This document shows, piece by piece, positions 7,570-17,297 of a stretch of DNA of 31,682 bases. A program made the position numbers and the translations under genes. The stretch spans positions 1,262,679-1,294,360 of the forward strand of contig BFEA01000095.1 in NCBI GenBank assembly GCA_003427395.1, in the 5' to 3' direction. Origin of the DNA: Chara braunii (Eukaryota > Streptophyta > Charophyceae > Charales > Characeae). The notes below the pieces were generated by a model that saw only the letters and a program-made list of their open reading frames with translations, was not told the origin of the DNA and did not search any database. Positions within the stretch are counted from its first letter, which is position 1; each line of letters starts with the position of its first letter.

Positions 7570-10500
7570 TAATTGTTGTCGACGAACGTCGCAATTTTTG
7601 GAATCCGACGCGGCAGGCCTCAGTCGAAGACTGTGCACCCTCCACTCCGCTACGGAGAGGGTTCATCGGGTGAACCCTGCGGCTCGGTAGGAGCGGTCTT
7701 GCTGGCACTCAGAGCAAGGTGGGTCACGCCAGTAGGGAGCGATCGCGCGCCAAGGGGCGATCGTTAGGCTGCGGAAGGGCAACGTTAGGAAATAGGGAGG
7801 GTATTCCGTTTCGATGATGACGATGTCGGGTCCCGTGATAATCTGACACGTGGACGGGCCGGAACGGCGGAAAGGGTAGGGAATGTCGTTTAAGGCTCAC
7901 CCAATGTCCCACTGACAAACGCGCTCGCGCCCCACTTGATAGGGGAATTCCGGGAGTTTGGCTCGGGGGCGTGCAGAGAAGTGCATGCGCTCCCAATATT
8001 CTCGGAATTCCCGGTCTCTTAAACGCTCGCGTTCAGTAACATGGAAAGGAGTTTCAACATTCATACTGCAGGTTTAGTAGATCCCCTGTCATTCGGGAGG
8101 CGGGTTGCGGGCAGGTTTTGCAGACACGCGTGTAAGCGGCGACTGTCGGGGTCGAGCTTACACGTGTGTGCACAAGACCTGTGTGTTGTTCTCCGGGAAT
8201 GAGTTCGGTCGGGTGTGCCTAAGGGAATACATCCGTACACCTAACATACGCATCTACTTCATTTGCCTTCGAAACACCCATGCATACGTTGTTACAATTA
8301 CGCGACCAACGGATGATCTATCATTTTGGTTCCCAGTTCGAACGGACCAAACGACGTATTTCCTCTAAAGCTCGACATCCATGCATTGATCGAAATCCAG
8401 AGGTTTGGGCGTCGTCAATCACACGACCCCCTAGTCTATATTGCAAAAGAATGAGAAATCGACAAGTATGCATGCATCACAACACTCCAGCCAACTCGAC
8501 CATTCATTCGCACTATTTTGGCCCCAAAACGATGCCGAAATCAGACACAAACGATTATCATACCCAACTCGACAAGATCGTAGAAAAGTAAAGGTAGGAA
8601 AACAAATCAGATCACTCATCATTTAGCCAAAAGAAAGAAAATTTGAGGTAGCCGCGGGCAAAGGATGGTTGGCGGCGGCGCCAATTGTCAAAATTACACA
8701 GATGAGGGGAGAAGAGACACCATCCCCACACAAGATCTGAAGGCCGGCTCATCAGCAACATGCACGACGACCGTATCCAAGCGCATAATGAATAATAGAG
8801 AGTGACGAAATTTGAACTAAGCTAGCACCCAAAGACTAAGTGAGGAGTGGTGAGAGAAGAGCACAAGTTCATTCCACAACACATCATAAACAGAAAATCC
8901 GAGATGATTCCCCAGGAAATCCGTAATTGCCACAACAACATTGGCCAAGGTTGAAATAAAAAATTATACAGAGGGTTGGAAAAAGGCACCATCCCACATA
9001 CATCTCTCTCTCTCTTTCTACACCACATCACCTCCGATGCGGGCAGTCTCTCGCCTCGCACCAATCACCAAGTCGTCACCCCGTTTAGTCCGAGCACGCA
9101 AGCCAAGTTCGCCCGTGCACCACAGTCCGTCATGGCTTGCATGTCAACCCCGCTTACTCGGCACCAGCTCGTCGGATCGCCCGACTCATTTCTGCTCACC
9201 TTCCAACTTACTCGTTAGCCGATCCTCACTGACCTCGCTAACTTCCAAAATCATAGAGAACAAACTAATCGCGCTTGCGAAATTTATAGCATGCATGCTT
9301 GCATGAAAACCCGGGATTATGCCAAAGTGAGAGGAAGGGGAGAAGGAAGTGCCTACATTTGCATGGTCAGGCCGCGGCGTGGGGGACGTAGGCACAATCC
9401 ACGCATTGATCCGGTCATGCAGTCGCTTAGGCCAATTAGGATGGAGGACGAGGTATGCGCGACAAAGAGGGAGAAGGCGGGGAAACACGAGAGGATCAAG
9501 AAGAAGAAGCACAGCTACAATCACGCCCGCCAAAAATTACAGTTACACACAAGAATAAGGGCGCGATTCAGTCAGAGGCCAGTCCCCACCGCGGCGAGAC
9601 GTACATAAGCAAGAAGCGCGGTGCAACAAAAATTTCTAAGGTTCCTAAATTCCTATCTAAATCCTAATTTACAAGAAGAAATTTCGAAAGGAAAACAATT
9701 CTGAGAGTCCACGGGGCTCGGCATCAGTTCGAAAATTTGAAAACGACGTTCCCACTCGACGATCGCGCCAAATTTCCCAGTTCCGACAGCAGAACAAGAA
9801 AGACGCTATGGCAACAGTTATCCTTTCGCGCCCCTCCAAGGCGCGGTCATCTTAAATGCTTACCCGGGGCTTTCCCGACCCTACTCCGAAAAGTCAAAAA
9901 AGAAAGAAGTGAGGGCATCCATGCAACTTGCCCAATCGACCCATCCTCATGTTTCTCGCCTGACCAACCTGTCCGAACCCGTGAAGCAGCTTCGCGCAGA
10001 AAGTCGCGAGGTTACAGGAAACAGTTCGTCACATGGCAGGGTGTCGCCGGGTGCGAGGGGGTTTGACAGTACTGCAAGGCTTTTATCACCGAAATCTCTT
10101 TACCACCTACATTAGGACAATAAATTTAATTTTTTTAATGTATTAGGTCCAGAATGAGTCCAAATGCATGACATTGTACAATGTTGATTGTCTGTGTGCA
10201 TAAGGGCCAAACCACCTCTCCCAGTCTCTCCTCTGAACTTTCCTGCAGCCAGTCAAGTCTAAATTTTTGTAATTTTTTTTTTATATCTTTTTTTTTTTGG
10301 AACTTTTTTTTTTTTTTTTTTGGACACCATTCCATTATATGTCAGAAAACGGGTCCGACGTCCCTCACATATGAACCGCAGCCATACAGGGCTGGGAAAA
10401 GCACTCCCGACCAATCCCATCCCCGACTGCGGCTAAGAAATCAGGCAGCATTGCTCAAACCCTAGCTGCCACTAACTGGTCATTTGAAAACAGATGCAAT

Positions 10501-11520
10501 TCAAAAAAGATTCAAATCTAGCACTAATATACTTTGTATCTCCTAATTACTCCCTAATCCTAATATGATAATTAACCAAATGTAATTACGATCCCCTAAT
10601 TAATTACCAACCCTAATACGCTAATTACCAACCCTAATATACAAATTAGGCAAAAAGTAATTACGATTCCCCTACAAAAATGCCATCTCTATTTCCATCT
10701 TTCTTCCTCTTTGCCGGATTGCTATTCCCCTATGTTCTAATTAGTATCCACTAATTACTCCACAATCACCATCTGTCTAAACTAAACTAACCCAGCATAC
10801 AAAACCAATTAAAACCAACTAACTTCTTTCCCCCTATCAGATTACCTATCCCTAGGTTCTAATTAGTATCCCCTAAATTTCCATGACCGTCACCAGGTCC
10901 ATAATTATGTATCTCCAATTCAACGGGCGACAAAAAGTAACCCAAATTACAATACGTCAACAAAACCGTCCCGATTTTCGTTTTCTCCTTCCCCCTAGCT
11001 AAGCCCTGAAGTAGAAGCTATACACCTAATTAGCTAGAAAAACAAACGACGACAAAATTGTGTGAAGCCGACTGTTGCAATCCAAGTCCTTCCACCGGTG
11101 AACAGAACGCCGGCGACGTGACTAAAACAGGGTCGCCGACCTGTGGGCTCACGTGCAATTCAGCTCAACTCCAAAACGCAGGCCAAAACATCTCATCCAG
11201 CAACACCAATGCGCCAATAGCAAGGGAGGAGCGTAATCGGTCGATCCGTCGTCCCAAACACAGACACAACACCCCAAATGTCGATGCTGAACACCCCAAC
11301 CTTCCATTCCACCGTCGATCGGGCATACACCAAGCACTTCAATCAGCATCACCAAGCTCAGTCAAAATCCTCTCCCAACTCTTGAGTTCCGTATCTGAAA
11401 CCAGGGGACAACGCCCCTGATAGGTTGATAATTCTGGTATGACAGCGACGTCCAGATCCCGCCTGCTGACTGTCCCCACATCACTCTCCTATCCTTCCAC
11501 AGTCAGCCATGATTACTGAC
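7570..11520. other. Long stretch without a recognisable gene
   Basis: From about 7.6 kb G+C-rich DNA passes into A/C-rich DNA. Open frames of 60-120 codons occur on both strands, but they overlap in several phases and none shows a domain, signal peptide or convincing splice sites. A short (TC)n patch is at 9003-9018. A T-rich tract at 10267-10321 could be a retroposon tail on the minus strand, but I could not find its head. Confidence 0.35.
10550..10880. repeat. CTAATTAC-rich diverged tandem region
   Basis: Short words recur in loose tandem: CTAATTACCAACCCTAATA twice (10597-10640), GTAATTACGATCCCC-like twice (near 10581 and 10658), and TTCTAATTAGTATCC twice (near 10735 and 10857). It looks like an old minisatellite. 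CCCTAA occurs but not in the regular CCCTAAA array of a telomere. Confidence 0.55.
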
Positions 11521-11522
11521 CT

Positions 11523-12113
11523 TTGTCAGCCGGGATTGGCCCATGGCAGGAGCATGGTAGTTCCCCTCTGCACGTGTCCCCCATAGCGCCCTCGCGCCTT
11601 CCTCCCCCACGCGCCGCCACCCCACAAACAAGTTCAGGCACAACGCCGCCTTCGTTGCAGCGACACCAATGTGATCCCCCGTTGCCCAGACGCCGCACCC
11701 CTTGGCGGCATGCGTTAGCGCTCTGTTACCGCAGCGCTAACGCGGCCGCTATCCACTCTCTTGATGAACCTGCTTTTTTTGTAAAGCTTGTTTCAATTTA
11801 TTCCATTGAGAACGAATTTCTGATTGAAGGAATTGTTGAACAAGGTCCGAAATTTCTTTCCCTTCTAGTCTTACCTTTCCATAACATGTACACAACGTAT
11901 GTACCATACTGCCCACAATATAGGGCATACTCACACTGCTACCGTAAAACCACAAAGCATGAGGATTTGGGAAAGCGCGGACCAAGTCCTACCGGCAGTA
12001 GGAATGATACACCAATGAGGACCTTTCTTGCTTGTGACACGACTTTCGAGCCACAGATAACAACGGATCAGACTGTAGTGCTTTTATCGTGGTGGAGAAA
12101 ATTCCGTGATTGA
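11523..12113 (+). other. 197-codon open stretch, coding status unclear
   Basis: One plus-strand frame stays open for 591 bp. It begins with a TTG, not an ATG. The first third is Pro/Ser/Thr-rich, and the later part is more protein-like (FVKLVSIYSIENEFLIEG). No domain, start context or splice junction supports it. A frame this long can occur by chance in a 32-kb window, so I do not call a gene. Confidence 0.15.
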
Positions 12114-12173
12114 TATTTCCCGCACTGTCATTGGTTGCCCATGCTAGTGTGGTAGTGTTTCCATCTACAAAGG

Positions 12174-12219
12174 GGTTTTCATTCCTGACGGGTCTGTTGA
12201 TGGGCCAGGAATGAAAACC
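12174..12219. repeat. Inverted repeat, 14-bp perfect stem
   Basis: GGTTTTCATTCCTG (12174-12187) pairs with CAGGAATGAAAACC (12206-12219). An outer GTTTCC...GGAAAC pair extends the structure. It is probably a small MITE or the remnant of one. Confidence 0.75.
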
Positions 12220-12329
12220 AGTTCGGAAACGGGTAAATGCCTGAAAATGTTAAGAAACCACCTCCAGTAGTGTCACAGTGAGGCAGCAGTGTTAATCCGA
12301 GGTTGTATTCCCACTGTGTAGTGGACATA

Positions 12330-12451
12330 GGGCATCACTCCACTGCTCTCCACATGTGCAAAACGAGAGTCAATCTTCCGCTAGAACATGGAAAGGTACA
12401 CCCCCATGATTTTTGTTATTTGTGTATGTCGAGGGTAGTGGAGCGACGTCC
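12330..12451. mobile_element. Short MITE, copy 2 (122 bp)
   Basis: The left end GGGCATCACTCCACTGCTC and reversed right end GGACGTCGCTCCACTACCC are imperfect inverted repeats. The interior CGCTAGAACATGGAAAGGTA matches copies at 5551-5688 and 31335-31455. Its length is almost the same as the 121-bp copy. Confidence 0.65.
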
Positions 12452-13545
12452 ACACTGTGATGCTACGGTGACAAGTGTTTGGGCAGGGTGGGAGGAAAAG
12501 GATGGGGTCTCCTTTAAAAGAGACTATCACATTTTCTTTCATGAGTGGTTCAAAATCCTCCCAGGAGCTTCATTGAGATCTCCACATTTATTTCCTGATC
12601 TCTTCCCTCCCTCAGATCTAGCTTTAGTGGATATGGATTGGTATGGTAAGGGGGATGAGTAATTCATAAGTTGGTAAATAATTAGCATTTTTTAATTCAT
12701 GCGTTCACGGGTGGTTATGAGTAGATCTTCTAGAAAAAGGGTTTATCTGGTGGCTCAATAGGGCTGAAGAGTCAGATTTCTACTTTTATCCCACAATGAC
12801 CTCGCGGTACTCCAGCCATCGTCTTGTAGAAGGGGGTCGTAGTACTCCAGCCGACCTTCGCAGACGCATAATACGGTCCAGTGCACACATTGTTTATAAA
12901 TAGGATGACAAAAGTTGATGTTTTTATGTTATTGCAGCATCAAAACGAAATTCTGAACTCACTACAGAGGTTGGATTAAAATATTTCATTTTAGGTGTCT
13001 TTTCCTTTGGGATTTTTTAATTCGGTTGTTCTGTGTACAGGAAACACTTCTTTCGCAAACTCGTTTTGTAATACAATCTCACAAAAGTACACTGACTCAC
13101 CAGTGCTTTGGTTCCCTTGCTTTCAGGTTGGGGAAACTACTTGTACAACAATATTCACATTTTTTGTCAATTTCTCAACACTATCATGTCGACATCCTTC
13201 ACCGACGAGCTTGATATAGAAAAACGGACTGAAAATATTAATAGAGGGACAGCCCGACAACGTTGCGTTGCCAACCAAGGCCAAGTAGAACTCCACCACC
13301 TTATCACAAAGCCATAATCCCTGGACAAAACTCCAGAGATATTTTCTGCTTAACAAAATATGACTGGTCTGTTTCCGACTCAACGAAACCATCTCGTCAC
13401 TGTTGCTGAAGTCTCCACAGACGGCCTCTCACATTCTCAAATCTGCAACGGTAAGCTCCTCAGTAGGCAACGATACCAAAAAACATGATGTCACCGAAAC
13501 TGCACAAATACCCACGAACAAGTGTGAACACCAACCAAAACCTCC
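12452..13545. other. No certain gene; weak coding-like frames
   Basis: Short frames occur on both strands around 13.0-13.4 kb, for example a plus-strand ATG frame at 13186-13317 and a minus-strand frame at 13123-13392. They overlap, so at most one is real. The minus-strand frame could be a terminal part of the minus-strand locus that follows, but no junction supports this. Confidence 0.2.
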
Positions 13546-13725
13546 TTAACCACCGTGATGAAATGTTTGAGAAGTGTGTGACATTTTTCCACGAAAATTA
13601 TAACCCCAATTGCTGAATGTGTCCTTCACAATGTACTGAGGATAAATGTATTTGACGGTACACCATTTGGCATCGTCATCAGACCCATGAGACAAAGAAG
13701 TAATGCTTTCAATAGACGCAGCCAT
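13546..13725 (-). CDS. Candidate 59-residue minus-strand frame, unknown
   Basis: ATG at 13725 opens a 59-codon frame with balanced, protein-like composition, including SHGSDDDAKWCTVKYIYPQY and DTFSNWGYNFRGK. The stop is at 13546-13548. It overlaps by a few bases the end of the frame at 13709-13957. It could be a separate small gene or a 3' exon of the locus running from 16.3 kb. No family is recognised. Confidence 0.25.
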   Translation of the reverse strand: MAASIESITSLSHGSDDDAKWCTVKYIYPQYIVKDTFSNWGYNFRGKMSHTSQTFHHGG

Positions 13726-13957
13726 ATGTTTCTGCCAAAAGTTCCTCCTTATCTACTCCGCAAGCCTTTAGAACCCTTACAACTCTCTCGGAAAAGCGAG
13801 GCATGTGGACCCTTTGAAAAAATCCTACACTGACGATTACTTCTTCTTCGGTAAAGCGTTCGCCCACCTCCCTGAAAAAGATTTCATGGGCATGACTTTT
13901 GAAGGCTTCATGGGCAGGAACATCGACAACCTCACACAAGTAAAACATAAAAAACAA
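13709..13957 (-). CDS. Candidate exon of minus-strand locus, unknown
   Basis: An open minus-strand frame with charged, helix-like sequence: DVPAHEAFKSHAHEIFFREV, GERFTEEEVIVSVGFFQ, then FSERVVRVLKACGVDKEELL and a stop. A pyrimidine-rich run ending in GTGTGAG lies at its upstream edge and could be an acceptor. It is preceded at 14074 by a strong donor, which would make an intron of about 130 bp. No domain is recognised. Confidence 0.3.
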   Translation of the reverse strand: MFFMFYLCEVVDVPAHEAFKSHAHEIFFREVGERFTEEEVIVSVGFFQRVHMPRFSERVVRVLKACGVDKEELLAETYGCVY

Positions 13958-14074
13958 CCCGTAAGTTTTTTTCTTAACTTCAGGTTATAGGTACCTGATC
14001 CCATCACATCAATTTGGATGACCACAGAGCGGAACAGTGATATATATGCAAGTGTTACTATTCACAAATCTTAC

Positions 14075-14221
14075 CGGGCTCCGGAGTTGTTCGAGGGAGA
14101 ATGACCTCCTGTCGCACCATTCTGCCAATGTCCACGGAGGATTCGATATTTTGCACATACCAACTCAATAACATCATGAATTACCATTTCATGACCGGTA
14201 TGCGAGATCATCTTTATCTTC
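14075..14221 (-). CDS. Candidate exon ending at a GTAAGA donor
   Basis: Read on the minus strand, this frame contains MISHTGHEMVIHDVIELVCA and KYRILRGHWQNGATGG. It then reaches a consensus donor (CCG|GTAAGA) after 14075. The frame differs from that of the upstream block at 14189-14578, so either an intron or a frameshift separates them. Function unknown. Confidence 0.3.
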
Positions 14222-14578
14222 ACAGCAAAGCTTCATCGTCTTTTCGGTATCCTTGACGTTGACGAACACTTCATCGCCAAAAAGTTGAGCTTCCATTTCG
14301 GGTTCTTTGCATTCCACAAATGTCCACGATTCTTGTCCCTCGCCACCGGCTTTGCCTTCCACTAACGTCCACGGACCTCCGTTAACGTCACCCTCTTCCC
14401 CCGTAGTTGTTGTACTCGTGCTCTTAAAGTCGACGGATGCACCCTCCGAAGCATGACATTGATACTCGCTACCCCCGGTCCCCAACACTCTTGCAGAAGG
14501 CCCCTCCAGCACTTTGCGAGCTGACCATTCTTGACTCCCAACATTTGAGAACGGTGGTGAACAGGGGAGCACTTTGCC
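14189..14578 (-). CDS. Candidate acidic exon, unknown protein
   Basis: This minus-strand frame begins just after a strong acceptor (CTTTCGCCTCTTCAG at about 14579). It contains a Thr/Gly/Glu-rich stretch (TSTTTTGEEGDVNGGPW), then WTFVECKEPEMEAQLFGDEV and FVNVKDTEKTMKLCCEDKDD. It matches no family I know. The phase set by joining it to the upstream exon at 14717 would instead use a frame that stops near 14469. The splice model is therefore not consistent, and the locus may be decayed. Confidence 0.3.
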   Translation of the reverse strand, partial: GKVLPCSPPFSNVGSQEWSARKVLEGPSARVLGTGGSEYQCHASEGASVDFKSTSTTTTGEEGDVNGGPWTLVEGKAGGEGQESWTFVECKEPEMEAQLFGDEVFVNVKDTEKTMKLCCEDKDDLAYRS

Positions 14579-14716
14579 CAACTGAAGAGGCGAAAGGTTG
14601 GACCTCACATTTTCTTCGCCCCGTAAAGTTGTGGCATGAGCAGCATTGCTGGTGGATGGCCCGCACGACGACGTCCGTAACTTTGAATCTATTCAGACTT
14701 CGTTGCGCTCACCAGA

Positions 14717-15012
14717 GCTAAGGGAACTAACACTCGCACCTTCGTTCCTTCGAAATGCAGGCATCCCGGGGTCCAGGGGAAAAAAAGACGCAGTTCTCTG
14801 TAAAGAATGGTTTTGCCGCTCAAAAGATGTCGCCGCAAGCTGCAGACGTTCGCCTTGAAGTTCTTCGATGTGGTGCAGGAGCAAGCTGTTGTCCACAAGA
14901 TACGCTGTCTGCTTACGATGACACGAACTCTCCTGGACATCGAGAAACAAGTTTTCAGACACAACTGCAAATTTACTCGCACTTGATAAGACCTCAAGGC
15001 GACCTCGTCTGC
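14717..15012 (-). CDS. Candidate exon with GTGAGC donor, unknown protein
   Basis: The minus-strand frame reads RGRLEVLSSASKFAVVSENL, then QTAYLVDNSLLLHHIEELQG and a Ser-rich end. It finishes at a good donor (CTCTG|GTGAGC, intron from 14716). A possible acceptor (GACATGGCAG) lies at its upstream edge. The leucine-rich middle could form a short coiled coil. Confidence 0.3.
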
Positions 15013-15055
15013 CATGTCAGAACCTTGACTTCCTTCGCACCGACTTTCATATCCC

Positions 15056-16057
15056 CTAGGCTCTACGTTTGCCGCCCAATCCCTTTCCGCCCGACCCCTT
15101 TCTGCTCGTCCCCTTTCTGCCCGACCCTTTTGAGCCCGATGTCGTTTTGCCTGACCCCCTTCCTGAACCCCCTCCGCCCGACGACTTCCCCTTTGCTTTG
15201 TCCATGCCTGATCCTGATTCGTCCCCTTCGTCACCTCTTCCACTGCCTCTCGGATGCTGGCCACCGGCCGGAGGTTGCGGCATGCGCCAATCGATGCCAC
15301 GAGACGATGCCGAAATCAAGTAGGTAGAAAGGCGTTTGAAACTCCAACATTTTTTGTCGTAGAGTTCGTTGAGCTTTTGGACTGCATAGGCGTAGACGTC
15401 CTCTGGGCGTGGGTTTACTACACTGAAATGCTCCACTAGAGCTTCTTTGGCCTTTTTCTTACATGGACCCACTCCCAGTCTGTTAATGATACTCCACTTG
15501 CCATCGGCTTCCTTTATTGCCATAACCCACTTTCCGTTCTTTACAGTAGGTTGGAATTTTCTTGTGGTGCCAAACGACGTTGTGCCCCAGACATCCTCTG
15601 TTGTGAACCGGTGGTGCTTCCCGTAGAAATACAGCCTATCATTCTTTCAGGTATCATGGTCCTTAGGGTGTCTGTCAACAAGTGCGTATTCATAGTCTCT
15701 CTCTTCTTCCCCATCATCAGACGATTGTTCCTCGACTGCGTCTCGCTCAAATACATGCCTCAAGCCGGCAGGGAACGTGCTATATCTCTGAGAACCACCT
15801 TCCCCTTCATCACCAACCTGTGTCACCACCTCAGGAAGTGGCATGGACTCGAAATCGAAGGATTCACAGCCGCTTACCTCCTGCATGTCTTCAGCGTGAA
15901 AAGGGTCGTCCTTGTCAAACTGTGCCTTATAGTTCTCAAGGGTAAGTGGTTCTGCCCTAAAAACAAAACATGCTCCAACCTTTTCAGGAAATTTGATAGT
16001 GAGTCCCACGACGCACCGTGGTAACATTTTAGCACCTCGAACACCAGGTTTCTTCAT
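15056..16057 (-). pseudogene. 334-codon frame with one internal TGA, unknown protein
   Basis: One minus-strand frame runs from 16057 to 15056, broken only by TGA at 15647-15649. Upstream of it lie FPEKVGACFVFRAEPLTLEN and an acidic run (EEQSSDDGEEERDYEY). Downstream, without a gap, lie RLYFYGKHHRFTTEDVWGTT, KWSIINRLGVGPCKKKAKEA and EDVYAYAVQKLNELYDKKCW, then a Gly/Ser/Lys-rich tail (GSGRKGTSRKGSGGKG). The composition is clearly protein-like on both sides of the stop. No intron of normal plant length removes the TGA. It may be a pseudogene, a sequencing error, or two exons. No domain is recognised; a host gene or a transposon ORF are both possible. Confidence 0.45.
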
Positions 16058-16133
16058 CGATTATCTTCCATGTCGGTGTGAGCAGGCGGTCCCGGTTGGA
16101 AAAGAAAGTCCCAAGCCTTCAATTTTTTTTTCT

Positions 16134-16333
16134 CTGACAATTTCCCGTACATATCTCGTTTGGGATCCAAGTTTCATTCGCCACCAGTCTCGACAAAAGA
16201 GCAATGGTTGCATTGTCCCCTACAGGTGTCTTCATGAACTCGTGAATGTAATCGATCATCTTCGCCTCATCCTCTAACGCGGCGACGTTACGATTGCTAT
16301 GAAGGAGCTCCCACACGACAGATGCATGAGCCT
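16134..16333 (-). CDS. Candidate 5' exon of minus-strand locus
   Basis: After a T-rich run ending in an AAG acceptor-like site at 16334, the minus-strand frame reads AHASVVWELLHSNRNVAALE, then MIDYIHEFMKTPVGDNATIA and LLSRLVANETWIPNEIC. It meets a possible donor (T|GTACGG) near 16134. The sequence looks helical and folded. It lies just upstream, in transcription order, of the 334-codon frame. Confidence 0.35.
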
Positions 16334-16395
16334 TCCCAAAGAAAAAAAAACAGTTTGCCCAGCTCCACAAAAGTTGTCCAGGAGACCAATTCGAA

Positions 16396-16500
16396 CGATT
16401 GGGCGGTTGTTCACATATCGAACCGATTGGGCGTGTGGAACATCATCATTACAATGGTGAAAACATCGTCGCCGATTGGGCGGTTGTTCACATATCGAAC
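16396..16500. repeat. 28-bp direct repeat, 77 bp apart
   Basis: A 28-bp sequence starting CGATTGGGCGGTTGTTCA and ending ATCGAAC is present exactly at 16396-16423 and 16473-16500. A truncated third copy (CGATTGGGCG) starts at 16423. It includes CCAAT-box-like words (ATTGG on the plus strand). It lies directly upstream of a TATA box reading right and of the minus-strand locus reading left. Confidence 0.9.
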
Positions 16501-16509
16501 GCCGGAGCC

Positions 16510-16516
16510 TATAAAA
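16510..16516 (+). promoter_or_regulatory. Candidate TATA box, plus strand
   Basis: CCTATAAAAGAG follows the duplicated ATTGG-containing repeat at a distance typical of CCAAT/TATA promoters. No convincing gene lies downstream; the longest frame is an ATG frame at 16730-16918. If real, the promoter may drive a non-coding or decayed transcript. Confidence 0.35.
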
Positions 16517-16724
16517 GAGTAAGGTCAGGTTTGGGCCTCAGATGGTCAGAGGCGTCGGAAATTGTTATTCGTCGATCCACAAAATTCATCGGCAGTTATT
16601 TAACGAAGCCATTGATCTGCTAGAGGCCCAAAAATTTCCGCCTGCTCCGGCTTGAAATGATTTGACCCTTCCAAAAAATAAGCGACAGTCTAGGTCATTT
16701 TCGGTGTTTTAGGTTCGACCTTCG

Positions 16725-17080
16725 TGGCCATGACTCAGGACATTTATGTCCATCTGGCACCTCACTTATTACTGCTGTGCGCCGCGTTCACCCAAAAGAG
16801 TTCAGAAACGTGCCGGAGGAAAAAAGAGCTCAGGTGGTACGCCTACGAGCTGTTCAATTACAACCCTGAATTCGGGTCCAGACGGAGAAAAAATGGAAAC
16901 GTTCAAAGAAAAGAATGAATGAGCTACCGTACTTCTTGGCTAACGTGGCAGTGTCGTCTTGGCCATGACAGGACATTTGTGCCCATCAGGCACTTCACTT
17001 TTATTTGCGGCCGTGCACGCCGCTTCCAACAAAATAGGTCAGCAAGGTACCTGTACTTCTGTGCCGGCGGTCACTGACAC
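16725..17080. repeat. Diverged direct repeat pair
   Basis: GGCCATGACTCAGGACATTT with ATGTCCATCTGGCACCTCACTT (16728-16772) is echoed by GGCCATGACAGGACATTT with GTGCCCATCAGGCACTTCACTT (16961-17003). Both are followed by a related GTGC(G/A)CGCCGC stretch. The copies are about 233 bp apart. Only one preserves the open frame seen at 16730-16918. Confidence 0.65.
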
Positions 17081-17297
17081 GGATGGCAAAAATAAGTGAA
17101 GTTTCTGATGCAACAAGTGGCAGTGTGGCACCCCCCTCCTTTTGCTGTATGCTCAGTCTACAGTTCCGTTCTGCCATGCCAGAGCCACTTCCAGATGCAA
17201 AATCGTCTATTTTTCTTTTTGTCTTTTCTTTTTCTGTTTGGCAAAATCAAATCTGAGTCGAGATCAGGGACACATTTTAGGTCTCCATGTAGTCGTC

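Noticed and set aside
8041-8202. 53-codon ATG frame
   Set aside because: Short, Arg/Cys-biased and without supporting signals; expected by chance.
10550-10880. CCCTAA words suggesting an interstitial telomere
   Set aside because: The spacing is irregular and the CCCTAAA heptamer is not tandem; it fits a diverged minisatellite.
15551-16024. 157-codon plus-strand frame in the 15.5-16 kb region
   Set aside because: The opposite strand has far more protein-like composition and a longer collinear frame; this is its shadow.
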